Below are positions 1 to 5,956 of a stretch of DNA of 6,760 nucleotides, piece after piece. The DNA is from Maricaulis sp. (lineage in GTDB: Bacteria; Pseudomonadota; Alphaproteobacteria; Caulobacterales; Maricaulaceae), in the NCBI GenBank assembly GCA_002694345.1, contig NZLV01000166.1:1-6760 (forward strand). Reading direction: 5' to 3'. How positions within the stretch are numbered: position 1 is the stretch's first letter; every line of letters starts with the position of its first letter. A model generated the notes under the pieces. It saw only the letters and a list, made by a program, of their open reading frames with translations, ran no database searches and had not been told where the DNA came from. The position numbers and the translations under genes are program-made.

Positions 1-985
1 ACTCGTCATTGATGGCGCGCCCGTCGATCGCCAGGATCACATCACCCTGGCGCAGTCCGGCATCATCCGCCGCGGCCTCGGGGTACACCTCACCGACCAG
101 CGCACCACGCGGACGGTCCAGGCCCAGCGCCTGGGCCAGATCATTGTCGACCGGCTGCAGTCGCGCGCCCAGCCAGGGCCGGATCAGCTCGCCCTCGCCC
201 AGCGCCGTGTCGACGACGCGGCGGACCATCTCCACCGGAATGGCAAAGCCGATCCCGTTGGATCCGCCCGAGCGCGAGAAGATCATCGTGTTCACACCAA
301 CCAGCTCACCATCCATATCGACCAGTGCGCCGCCGGAATTACCCGGATTGATGGCTGCATCGGTCTGGATGAAGGAGCCGAAATCACTGCGTCCGACATC
401 GGTCCGCGCCAGGGCCGACACAATGCCGGACGTCACGGTCTGACCGACACCGAACGGATTGCCGATCGCCAGGACCAGGTCCCCCACCTCGATATTGCCG
501 GACATGTCATAGTTCAGCACCGGCAGCGGCTCGTCCGTTTGGACGCGCAGCACTGCCAGGTCCGTGGTTTCATCCGTCAGCAGGATTTCCGCCTCGAATT
601 CACGGCGGTCGGCCAGGACCACACGCAGCTCGGTCGCATTCGCCACGACGTGGTTGTTGGTCACGATCACGCCCGACGGATCGACAATCACGCCCGAGCC
701 CAGCGAATTCTGTTCCTGCGGCTGGCTGCGGAACATGCGCGAGAAGACCGGATCATTGGCGAAGGGGTGCTGGTTCTGGACCACACGCCGGGAATAGACA
801 TTGACCACGGCCGGCGTCACTTCGCGCACAATCGGCGCAAAGGACAGCTGGACCTCGGCCCGGCTGTCCGGAACGATCCGGTCCTGGGGCAAGGCCGCTT
901 CAGGGTTCAAACCCGTCTCCTGGGCCGCGACCGGCGCAGTGACGAGGACGGAGGCAAGCAGGATGTGTTTGATCATGGTGTACAT
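1..985 (-). CDS. Do/HtrA-type (DegP-like) periplasmic serine protease, C-terminus beyond window
   Basis: Secreted trypsin-fold serine protease/chaperone that degrades misfolded envelope proteins. The visible 328 residues start with a signal peptide (Lys6, hydrophobic 8-20, likely cleavage after VAA at residue 21), so the enzyme should act in the periplasm. The catalytic triad is complete: His112 in TNNHVV, Asp142 in TDLAVLRV and Ser217 in NPGNSGGAL. A first PDZ domain begins near residue 269 (RPWLGARLQPV) and reaches GLRQGDVILAIDGR at about 310-323, where the window cuts it; a second PDZ may follow outside. The reading frame is open to base 1. ATG at 985 gives the longest product; ATG at 976 (residue 4) is an equally good signal-peptide start, and neither has a clear Shine-Dalgarno sequence. 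It lies just past the rplQ terminator in the same direction. Family is certain; DegP versus DegQ/MucD naming cannot be decided. Confidence 0.93.
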   Translation of the reverse strand, partial: MYTMIKHILLASVLVTAPVAAQETGLNPEAALPQDRIVPDSRAEVQLSFAPIVREVTPAVVNVYSRRVVQNQHPFANDPVFSRMFRSQPQEQNSLGSGVIVDPSGVIVTNNHVVANATELRVVLADRREFEAEILLTDETTDLAVLRVQTDEPLPVLNYDMSGNIEVGDLVLAIGNPFGVGQTVTSGIVSALARTDVGRSDFGSFIQTDAAINPGNSGGALVDMDGELVGVNTMIFSRSGGSNGIGFAIPVEMVRRVVDTALGEGELIRPWLGARLQPVDNDLAQALGLDRPRGALVGEVYPEAAADDAGLRQGDVILAIDGRAINDE

Positions 986-1012
986 ATAGGCCGAGTTCGA
1001 GACATGAAAAAG
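984..1012 (-). promoter_or_regulatory. Possible heat-shock-like promoter for the protease gene
   Basis: On the minus strand CTTT (1012-1009), an 18-base spacer and CCTATAT (990-984) resemble the alphaproteobacterial sigma-32 pattern that I recall as CTTG-N17/18-CYTATNT; the -35 matches in 3 of 4 bases. Transcription would begin about 7 bases downstream, at or next to the ATG at 976, giving a leaderless mRNA. The -35 overlaps the terminator stem. The match is short, so this is a weak inference. Confidence 0.22.
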
Positions 1013-1039
1013 GCGGCTTGCAAGAGCAAAGCCGCCTTT
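1007..1039 (-). terminator. Intrinsic terminator ending the ribosomal-protein/rpoA operon
   Basis: Bases 1009-1019 and 1029-1039 are perfectly complementary (AAAGGCGGCTT against AAGCCGCCTTT), and inner bases can add GC pairs leaving a four-base loop with one bulge. On the minus strand the stem ends in a run of five T (1011-1007). It begins 25 bases after the rplQ stop codon. On the plus strand only three T follow, so it works best in the minus orientation. Confidence 0.85.
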
Positions 1040-1064
1040 CCCTGAACCTGTGCTGACTGGAAGC

Positions 1065-1487
1065 TTACTCTTCAGTCATGCCTTCTTCGGCAGCCAGACG
1101 CGCGCGGTCGACAGCGCCCTTGGCAGCCGGGTCGCGATCGACCAGCTCGATGACAGCCATCGGCGCATTATCGCCGTGACGGAAACCGGCCTTGAGCACG
1201 CGGGTGTAACCACCATTGCGCTCGGAATAACGGCCACCCAGCGTGTCGAACAGCTTCTTGACCTGGTCTTCGTTCCGGATGCGGGACATGGCCAGACGGC
1301 GGCCATGCACGTCGCCACGCTTGGCCAGCGTGATGAGCTTGTCCATGAACGGAGCCAGTTCCTTCGCCTTCGGAAGGGTGGTGACGATCTGCTCGTGCTC
1401 GATCAGCGACGAGGCCATATTGGCCAGCATGGCTTTGCGATGCGAGTGCGTGCGGTTGAGTTTGCGGTGTGCGATGCCGTGACGCAT
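1065..1487 (-). CDS. rplQ: 50S ribosomal protein L17 (bL17)
   Basis: Large-subunit protein that sits near the exit-tunnel side of the 50S particle. The 140-residue product opens with the family signature MRHGIAHRKLNRTHSHRKAM, continues with the conserved core (LIEHEQIVTTLPKAKELAP, then KLITLAKRGD at about 50-60), and ends with the usual GFRHGDNAPMAVIELVDR block and a short acidic tail. Length is slightly above the E. coli protein, as is common in alphaproteobacteria. The ATG has a strong Shine-Dalgarno AGGAGA (1500-1495) seven bases upstream. It is the last gene of the alpha operon, 45 bases after rpoA, and is followed by the terminator. Stop codon is TAA. Nothing unusual in the protein. Confidence 0.98.
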   Translation of the reverse strand: MRHGIAHRKLNRTHSHRKAMLANMASSLIEHEQIVTTLPKAKELAPFMDKLITLAKRGDVHGRRLAMSRIRNEDQVKKLFDTLGGRYSERNGGYTRVLKAGFRHGDNAPMAVIELVDRDPAAKGAVDRARLAAEEGMTEE

Positions 1488-1532
1488 GGCTTTATCTCCT
1501 CAGGTCCGGTTCAGGCGCCTCCCGGCGGCTGC

Positions 1533-2552
1533 CTAGACGTGATCCTCAAAACGTTTGGCAAGATCTTCGATGTTCTCCGGCGGCCAGTTCGGCGCTTCCA
1601 TACCCAGGTGGAGACCCATCTGGGCGAGAACTTCCTTGATCTCGTTAAGCGACTTGCGGCCGAAGTTCGGGGTACGGAGCATTTCCGCCTCGGACTTCTG
1701 GATCAGGTCGCCGATGTAGACGATATTGTCGTTCTTCAGGCAGTTCGCGGAACGCACCGACAGTTCCAGCTCGTCGACCTTGCGCAGCAGCGCCGGGTTG
1801 AAGTCGAGCTCGGGCTTGTCGTCCTCGGCCGGGCGGGCCTCGACGGCTTCCTCGAAATTGATGAAGATCTGGAACTGGTCCTGCAGAATGCGCGCGGCGA
1901 AAGCCACGGAATCTTCCGGCGTGACCGTACCATCGGTCTCCACTTCAAGCGTGAGCTTGTCGTAATCGAGAACCTGGCCCTCACGGGTGTTCTCGACCTT
2001 GTAGGAGACACGCTTGACCGGGCTGTACAGCGCATCAACGCCGATCAGGCCAATCGGAGCATCTTCCGGACGGTTGCGCTCGGACGGGACATAGCCCTTG
2101 CCCGTATTCACCGTGAATTCCATGCGGATCTCGGCACCTTCGTCCAGCGTGCACAGGATCAGGTCCTTGTTCACAATCTCGACGTCGGCGGTTTCCTCGA
2201 TATCACCCGCCGTGACGACACCCGGGCCGGACTTTTTCAGCACGACACGCTTGGGGCCTTCACCGTGCATGCGCAGGGCGATTTGCTTGATGTTCAGGAC
2301 GATGTCCGTGACATCTTCCCGCACACCGTCGATCGACGAAAACTCGTGCACCACGCCATCAATGTGGACGTTGGTGATGGCCGCGCCCTGGAGCGAGGAC
2401 AGCAGCACGCGGCGAAGCGCATTGCCGAGCGTCATGCCGAAGCCACGCTCCAGCGGTTCAGCGATGATCTTCGCGTGCCGCTCCGGGTCGTGGCCCGGTT
2501 CGATTTCCGGCTTCATCGGGCGGATGAGTTCTTGCCAGTTCTTCTCGATCAC
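1533..2552 (-). CDS. rpoA: DNA-directed RNA polymerase subunit alpha
   Basis: Assembly platform of RNA polymerase and contact point for UP elements and activators. The 339-residue protein has the N-terminal dimerisation domain (about 1-235) with the signature PLERGFGMTLGNALRRVLL; Arg48 aligns with E. coli Arg45, which is needed for beta binding. An acidic linker (about 237-250) leads to the C-terminal domain (about 255-325) with ELELSVRSANCL, where Arg267 aligns with the DNA-contacting Arg265 of E. coli, followed by TPNFGRKSLNEIKEVL and the conserved NWPP. The start is GTG at 2552: no in-frame ATG lies upstream before a TGA at 2568-2570, and the opening MIEKNWQELIRP is the usual alphaproteobacterial N-terminus. 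AAGGGG (2568-2563) serves as ribosome binding site. Stop is TAG. No rpsD precedes it, unlike in E. coli. Confidence 0.98.
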   Translation of the reverse strand: MIEKNWQELIRPMKPEIEPGHDPERHAKIIAEPLERGFGMTLGNALRRVLLSSLQGAAITNVHIDGVVHEFSSIDGVREDVTDIVLNIKQIALRMHGEGPKRVVLKKSGPGVVTAGDIEETADVEIVNKDLILCTLDEGAEIRMEFTVNTGKGYVPSERNRPEDAPIGLIGVDALYSPVKRVSYKVENTREGQVLDYDKLTLEVETDGTVTPEDSVAFAARILQDQFQIFINFEEAVEARPAEDDKPELDFNPALLRKVDELELSVRSANCLKNDNIVYIGDLIQKSEAEMLRTPNFGRKSLNEIKEVLAQMGLHLGMEAPNWPPENIEDLAKRFEDHV

Positions 2553-2562
2553 GTTCTTACTG

Positions 2563-2568
2563 CCCCTT
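2563..2568 (-). promoter_or_regulatory. Ribosome binding site of rpoA
   Basis: AAGGGG on the minus strand, ten bases before the GTG at 2552. It supports the GTG start, which has no in-frame ATG alternative upstream. It lies seven bases downstream of a GC-rich hairpin (2576-2597). Confidence 0.6.
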
Positions 2569-2575
2569 CATCAGC

Positions 2576-2597
2576 CGCGCGCCTTAACGGCGGCGCG
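2576..2597 (-). repeat. GC-rich intercistronic hairpin between rpsK and rpoA
   Basis: Inverted repeat: CGCGC (2576-2580) pairs with GCGCG (2593-2597), and GCC (2581-2583) with GGC (2589-2591), with one bulged base (2592) and a five-base loop. All eight pairs are G-C. No T-run follows on the minus strand, so it is not an intrinsic terminator. It occupies the 76-base gap just before the rpoA ribosome binding site and could act in mRNA processing, stability or translational control. Confidence 0.5.
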
Positions 2598-2628
2598 TTC
2601 AACAGGCGAAATGCGCGAAACGTCTGGA

Positions 2629-3018
2629 TTAGACGCGGCGGCGTTTCGGCGGACGGCACCCATTGTGCGGGATCGGCGTGACGTCCTGGATGGTGGTGAT
2701 GGTGAAACCCACCGACTGCAACGCACGCAGCGCGCTCTCGCGCCCCGAACCCGGGCCGGAGACCTTGACTTCAAGGGTCTTCATGCCGTGTTCGATAGCT
2801 TTCTTGCCAGCGTCTTCAGCCGCCATCTGAGCCGCATACGGGGTCGACTTGCGCGAACCCTTGAAGCCCATGTGACCGGCGGAGGACCAGGAAATCGCAT
2901 TCCCTTGGGCGTCCGTGATGGTCACCATGGTGTTGTTGAAGCTGGCATTCACGTGAGCAACGCCCGACGTGATGTTCTTACGTTCGCGCCGTTTGATACG
3001 GCTCGGTTCCTTAGCCAT
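2629..3018 (-). CDS. rpsK: 30S ribosomal protein S11 (uS11)
   Basis: Small-subunit platform protein that contacts 16S rRNA near the E/P-site mRNA region. The 129-residue product, the same length as E. coli S11, contains the typical core GVAHVNASFNNTMVTITD (about 19-36), GFKGSRKSTPYAAQMAAE (51-68), the GPGSGRESALRAL turn (88-100), and the basic C-terminus IPHNGCRPPKRRRV. Asn119-Gly120 is the site that is converted to isoaspartate in E. coli S11 and is kept here. ATG start; only 11 bases separate it from the rpsM stop, with a weak Shine-Dalgarno, so translational coupling to rpsM is likely. Stop is TAA. A 76-base gap with a hairpin follows before rpoA. Confidence 0.98.
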   Translation of the reverse strand: MAKEPSRIKRRERKNITSGVAHVNASFNNTMVTITDAQGNAISWSSAGHMGFKGSRKSTPYAAQMAAEDAGKKAIEHGMKTLEVKVSGPGSGRESALRALQSVGFTITTIQDVTPIPHNGCRPPKRRRV

Positions 3019-3029
3019 TGGTCAGGGCC

Positions 3030-3398
3030 CTACTTCTTCTTGCCGGCAATCGGCTTGGCCGGACCTTTGCGCGTACGCGCATTGGTGTGCGTGCGCTGCC
3101 CGCGGACCGGAAGTCCACGACGGTGGCGCAGGCCACGATAATTGCCCAGGTCCATCAGGCGTTTGATGTTCACGGCAACCTCACGGCGCAGATCCCCTTC
3201 CACGAGGTGATCGCGGTCGATCACTTCACGGATTTGCAGGACTTCTGCATCGGTCAGCTCAGCGACACGGCGCTCGGGCGTGATGGAAACCTGCTCGCAG
3301 ATCTCCTTCGCCTTGGCCGGGCCAATGCCGTGGATGTAGCGAAGCGCGATTTCAACGCGCTTGTTCGTCGGAATATTGACGCCGGCAATACGGGCCAC
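3030..3398 (-). CDS. rpsM: 30S ribosomal protein S13 (uS13)
   Basis: Small-subunit head protein that bridges to the 50S subunit and touches P-site tRNA through its tail. The 122-residue protein starts MARIAGVNIPTNKRVEIAL, has the helix-hairpin-helix-like IHGIGPAKAKEIC (22-34), and ends with the conserved basic tail RGLRHRRGLPVRGQRTHTN and a Lys-rich end. The start is GTG at 3398: in-frame codons upstream reach a TGA (3414-3416) with no ATG, and a strong AGGAG sits seven bases before it. It is the first gene of the alpha-operon part, preceded by the only sizeable gap in the cluster (143 bases after adk), which holds a candidate promoter and leader. Stop is TAG. Confidence 0.98.
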   Translation of the reverse strand: MARIAGVNIPTNKRVEIALRYIHGIGPAKAKEICEQVSITPERRVAELTDAEVLQIREVIDRDHLVEGDLRREVAVNIKRLMDLGNYRGLRHRRGLPVRGQRTHTNARTRKGPAKPIAGKKK

Positions 3399-3405
3399 TT
3401 TCCAT

Positions 3406-3410
3406 CTCCT
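3406..3410 (-). promoter_or_regulatory. Ribosome binding site of rpsM, fixing a GTG start
   Basis: AGGAG on the minus strand, seven bases before GTG at 3398. An ATG at 3405-3403 lies directly after it in another frame, so spacing selects the GTG. The site follows the three-hairpin leader. Confidence 0.8.
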
Positions 3411-3421
3411 AATTCAGAACG

Positions 3422-3489
3422 CCATTCACGGACGAACCAATGGGCAACCTTTCGGTCGCCGCATGTGCTCGCCCGTTTCGCGAAGGGCG
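3422..3489 (-). promoter_or_regulatory. Candidate structured mRNA leader upstream of rpsM
   Basis: Three consecutive hairpins can form in the minus-strand transcript. First, CGCCC pairs with GGGCG (3489-3485 with 3474-3470). Second, GGCGACC-GAAA-GGUUGCC (3460-3443) is a seven-pair stem with a GNRA tetraloop; one pair is G-U in this strand but would be A-C on the other, which favours minus-strand RNA. Third, CCAUU pairs with AAUGG (3443-3439 with 3426-3422), sharing base 3443 with the second stem. The rpsM ribosome binding site follows 11 bases later. The S4-binding alpha-operon leader of E. coli is at the equivalent place, but I see no proof of homology. A ribosomal-protein-binding leader is an inference. 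Confidence 0.4.
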
Positions 3490-3490
3490 C

Positions 3491-3520
3491 TATCTACAGT
3501 CAGCGTTGCCACCCCGTCAA
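3491..3520 (-). promoter_or_regulatory. Candidate housekeeping promoter upstream of rpsM
   Basis: On the minus strand TTGACG (3520-3515) and TAGATA (3496-3491) are separated by 18 bases. TTGACGG fits the housekeeping -35 described for Caulobacter (TTGACGS); the -10 is weaker but has the TANAW core. Transcription would start near 3484, giving an rpsM leader of roughly 85 bases. It sits after the adk stop, so the alpha-operon genes could be expressed independently of the upstream spc genes. Confidence 0.45.
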
Positions 3521-3532
3521 TGGGGTTGCAAC
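3505..3532 (-). repeat. Inverted repeat around the rpsM promoter -35
   Basis: GTTGC (3505-3509) pairs with GCAAC (3528-3532) and ACCCC (3511-3515) with GGGGT (3522-3526), with one mismatch between the two blocks and a six-base centre. Ten pairs flank most of the TTGACG -35. As RNA it is a hairpin ten bases after the adk stop, without a U-run; as DNA it could be an operator. The same bases also give GTTGC(C/A)AC twice in direct orientation, 20 bases apart. Confidence 0.5.
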
Positions 3533-3541
3533 AGGTGTGTG

Positions 3542-4108
3542 TCACTTCTCATCCAGTGCCGTGGCGATACGAGCCGCGACATCTTCCATGGAGCCCATCC
3601 CCTCCACTTCCCGCAACTTGCCCTGTTGGGCGTAGTAGGGAAGCAGCGGAGCCGTCTGCTCCTGGTAGGCATTCAGGCGAACCTTGAAGGCCTCGATATT
3701 GTCGTCGGCGCGACCTTCCTCGGCAGCCCGCTTTTCCATGCGAGCGACGAGTTCGGCATCATCCACCAGCAGGCGGACGACTGCGTCGACCTTGGTAGAG
3801 CGCTTTTCCAGCGCTGCATCCAGGGCTTCAGCCTGGGCAACAGTGCGCGGGAAGCCGTCAAAGATGGCCCCGCCTGCTGCTTCGGCTTCCGGCAAACGCT
3901 CTTCGATCAGTTCGATGACGATCTCGTCGGAAACGAGATTGCCGCCATCCATGATCGCCTTCACGCGATTGCCGAGTTCGGAACCGGACGCAACCGCGGC
4001 ACGCAGCATGTCACCCGTGGACAGCTGAACCCAGCCGCGTTCGGTGACCAGACGCTTGGCCTGGGTACCCTTGCCGCAGCCCGGCGGTCCGAACAGAATG
4101 ATATTCAT
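3542..4108 (-). CDS. adk: Adenylate kinase (short-LID form)
   Basis: Cytoplasmic enzyme that interconverts ATP + AMP and 2 ADP, setting the adenylate balance. The 188-residue protein carries the P-loop GPPGCGKGT (7-15, Lys13), the AMP-site segment STGDMLRA (30-37), the DGFPRT motif (84-89), and the lid region around EEGRADDN (130-137) with Arg144 beyond. The lid is the short form with no Cys cluster, unlike the long zinc-type lid of many Gram-positive enzymes; short lids are usual in alphaproteobacteria. ATG at 4108 overlaps the secY stop in ATGA, so translation is coupled to secY. A G-run (minus strand, about 4122-4117) within the secY end can serve as ribosome binding site. Stop is TGA. After it comes the 143-base gap before rpsM. 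Confidence 0.98.
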   Translation of the reverse strand: MNIILFGPPGCGKGTQAKRLVTERGWVQLSTGDMLRAAVASGSELGNRVKAIMDGGNLVSDEIVIELIEERLPEAEAAGGAIFDGFPRTVAQAEALDAALEKRSTKVDAVVRLLVDDAELVARMEKRAAEEGRADDNIEAFKVRLNAYQEQTAPLLPYYAQQGKLREVEGMGSMEDVAARIATALDEK

Positions 4109-5445
4109 CGCTTGCGCCCCCGCAGTTTCGACTTCTTGATCAACCCCTCATACTGGTGAGCCAGCAGATGGGACTGGACCTGGGACACCGTGTCCATCGT
4201 CACCGAAACCACGATGAGGATGGAGGTGCCGCCCAGGGCAATCGCCGCGCCACCACCCATCAGCATGGGAACCATGCAGATGATGACGAGGTAGATCGCA
4301 CCGATCAGGGTCAGACGCGACAGCACGAAATCAATGTATTCAGCGGTCCGCACGCCCGGGCGGATGCCCGGCAGGAAGCCGCCATACTTGCGCAGATTGT
4401 CTGCCGTATCTTCCGGGTTGAAGACAACCGAGGTGTAGAAGAAGCAGAAGAAGATGATCAGCGCCGCATAGAGCGTCAGGAAGAGCGGAGAGCCCGCGCC
4501 CAGATAGGCCACCACCGTCTGCAGCCATTGCGGTCCGGACTGGGCCTGGAACTGCGCAGCCGTGGCCGGCAGCAGCAGGAGCGAGGACGCGAAGATCGGC
4601 GGAATGACGCCTGCGGTGTTCAGCTTGAGCGGCAGGAAGGAGGTATCGCCCCCGACCATGCGGTTGCCCTGCTGGCGCTTGGGATACTGGACCAGGAGAC
4701 GGCGCTGGGAGCGTTCGATGAACACCACCAGGACCAGACCGGCCAGAACCATCAGCACGCCGAAGAAGAAGACCGCCGGCGTGATGGCGCCCGAGGCGGC
4801 CTGGCCGAAGGCATTGCCCAGCAGGCCCGGCACCGCGGAAATGATACCGGCGAAGATGATCAGGGACACGCCATTGCCGACGCCGCGCGAGGTGATCTGT
4901 TCACCCAGCCACAGCAGCAGCATGGTGCCGCCAACCAGCGTGGTCACCGTGGACACGATGAAGAACGGTCCCGGATGCACCGCCAGGGAGGTGCCGTCAG
5001 GACTGACCGTATTCATCTGCAGCGCGATCGCCAGCGCCTGGCCGGTGGCCAGGACAACGGTCAGATAGCGCGTGTACTGGTTGATCTGCTGACGCCCCTG
5101 CTCGCCCCCTTCCTTCTTCATCTTTTCGAGAGAAGGAATGGTGGCAGACATGAGCTGCATGATGATGGACGCCGAGATGTACGGCATCACGTTGAGCGCA
5201 AAGATCGCCATGCGCTCGACCGCACCACCGCCCAGCGTGTTGAACATGCTCAGGATACCGCCCTGAAACTGCTCAAAGAGCTGTGCGTATTGCTGCGGAT
5301 CGATCCCCGGGATCGGCACGAAGGTGCCAATGCGGTACACGATCAGGATCCCGATCGTGAACAGGATACGTTGTTGCAGCTCCTTCGCTTTCGCGAAGGA
5401 GCTGAAACTCATGTTCTGTGCAAGCTGTTCAGCTGCTGAAGCCAT
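4105..5445 (-). CDS. secY: Protein translocase channel subunit SecY
   Basis: Central pore of the SecYEG translocon in the inner membrane, moving secretory proteins with SecA and inserting membrane proteins from the ribosome. The 446-residue protein shows ten hydrophobic segments: TM1 near 27-45, TM2 with PYISASIIMQL (88-98), then the cytoplasmic MKKEGGEQGRQQINQYTRYL, TM4 followed by GEQITSRGVGNGVS (181-194), the C4 loop SQRRLLVQYPKRQ, and the C5 loop GFLPGIRPGVRTAEYI, where Arg362 matches the SecA-critical Arg357 of E. coli. It ends in a basic tail (KKSKLRGRKR). ATG at 5445 is chosen over the TTG one codon upstream; GGGGA (5457-5453) lies seven bases before it. It is 33 bases after rplO and overlaps adk by four bases. 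Stop is TGA. No rpmJ or infA follows. Confidence 0.98.
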   Translation of the reverse strand: MASAAEQLAQNMSFSSFAKAKELQQRILFTIGILIVYRIGTFVPIPGIDPQQYAQLFEQFQGGILSMFNTLGGGAVERMAIFALNVMPYISASIIMQLMSATIPSLEKMKKEGGEQGRQQINQYTRYLTVVLATGQALAIALQMNTVSPDGTSLAVHPGPFFIVSTVTTLVGGTMLLLWLGEQITSRGVGNGVSLIIFAGIISAVPGLLGNAFGQAASGAITPAVFFFGVLMVLAGLVLVVFIERSQRRLLVQYPKRQQGNRMVGGDTSFLPLKLNTAGVIPPIFASSLLLLPATAAQFQAQSGPQWLQTVVAYLGAGSPLFLTLYAALIIFFCFFYTSVVFNPEDTADNLRKYGGFLPGIRPGVRTAEYIDFVLSRLTLIGAIYLVIICMVPMLMGGGAAIALGGTSILIVVSVTMDTVSQVQSHLLAHQYEGLIKKSKLRGRKR

Positions 5446-5478
5446 CAACCAGTCCCCGAAAGGTCAGCGTGAAGTCGC

Positions 5479-5955
5479 TTAGTCCGCGGCCTTCTCGGCA
5501 GCGGTGACGGTCACTTTACCGCCAGCCTTCTCAACAGCCTCGATGGCCGCCTTGGAGGCACCGGCAACGGTGATGTCTACTTTGGACTTGAGCTCACCTT
5601 TCGCAAGGAGGCGGATGCCGTCCAGTTCACGACGGACCAGACCGGCCGCGAGCAGGACTTCAGCATTGATCGCGGCTTTCGCGTCGATCTTGCCTTCAGC
5701 GATGGCTTTCTCAAGACGTCCGAGATTCACTTCGGCATAGGCCTTCCGGTTCGGCTTGTTGAAGCCGCGCTTCGGCAGACGCATGTGAAGCGGCATCTGA
5801 CCGCCTTCAAAGCCCTTGATGGCCACACCCGAACGGGATTTCTGGCCCTTGACGCCGCGACCACCGGTCTTGCCCTTGCCGGAACCGATACCGCGACCCA
5901 CACGGGTGCGGAGTTTGGCGGCGCCGTCATTGTCGCGCAGTTGATTGAGACGCAT
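5479..5955 (-). CDS. rplO: 50S ribosomal protein L15 (uL15)
   Basis: Large-subunit protein that inserts a long basic extension into 23S rRNA during late assembly. The 158-residue product has the Gly/Arg/Lys-rich N-terminal arm (GRGIGSGKGKTGGRGVKGQ, about 20-38), the GFEGGQMPLHMRLPKRGF block (about 48-65), and a compact C-terminal domain ending in VTVTAAEKAAD. The frame is open upstream into rpmD, but ATG at 5955 is the family start (MRLNQLRDNDGA) and has GGAG (5965-5962) six bases ahead; the ATG at 5967, four codons upstream, would lose that spacing. It lies 40 bases after rpmD and 33 before secY. Stop is TAA. Confidence 0.97.
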   Translation of the reverse strand: MRLNQLRDNDGAAKLRTRVGRGIGSGKGKTGGRGVKGQKSRSGVAIKGFEGGQMPLHMRLPKRGFNKPNRKAYAEVNLGRLEKAIAEGKIDAKAAINAEVLLAAGLVRRELDGIRLLAKGELKSKVDITVAGASKAAIEAVEKAGGKVTVTAAEKAAD

Positions 5956-5956
5956 G

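Noticed and set aside
9..1045. Plus-strand frames at 9-443 and 539-1045
   Set aside because: They are antisense to the Do-like protease, whose minus-strand frame is open for the full 985 bases with a complete catalytic triad.
1050..2681. 543-codon open frame on the plus strand
   Set aside because: It runs antisense through all of rplQ and rpoA, both certain genes, and continues into rpsK. Its product is rich in His, Asp and Arg with no recognisable family, as expected for the complementary frame of GC-rich genes.
3352..3405. 17-codon frame starting at ATG 3405, between the rpsM Shine-Dalgarno and its GTG
   Set aside because: The ATG directly abuts AGGAG with no spacing, so ribosomes should favour GTG at 3398; the frame ends quickly in TGA inside rpsM.
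3505..3532. Terminator after adk
   Set aside because: The hairpin is not followed by a T-run on the minus strand, so intrinsic termination is unlikely.
3440..4159. 239-codon plus-strand frame covering adk and the gap
   Set aside because: Antisense to adk over most of its length, with no ribosome binding site or family features; the gap part shows no coding signal.
4156..5439. 427-codon open frame on the plus strand
   Set aside because: Exact antisense of secY; the product is low-complexity Gln/Arg/His/Asp, a shadow of codon bias.
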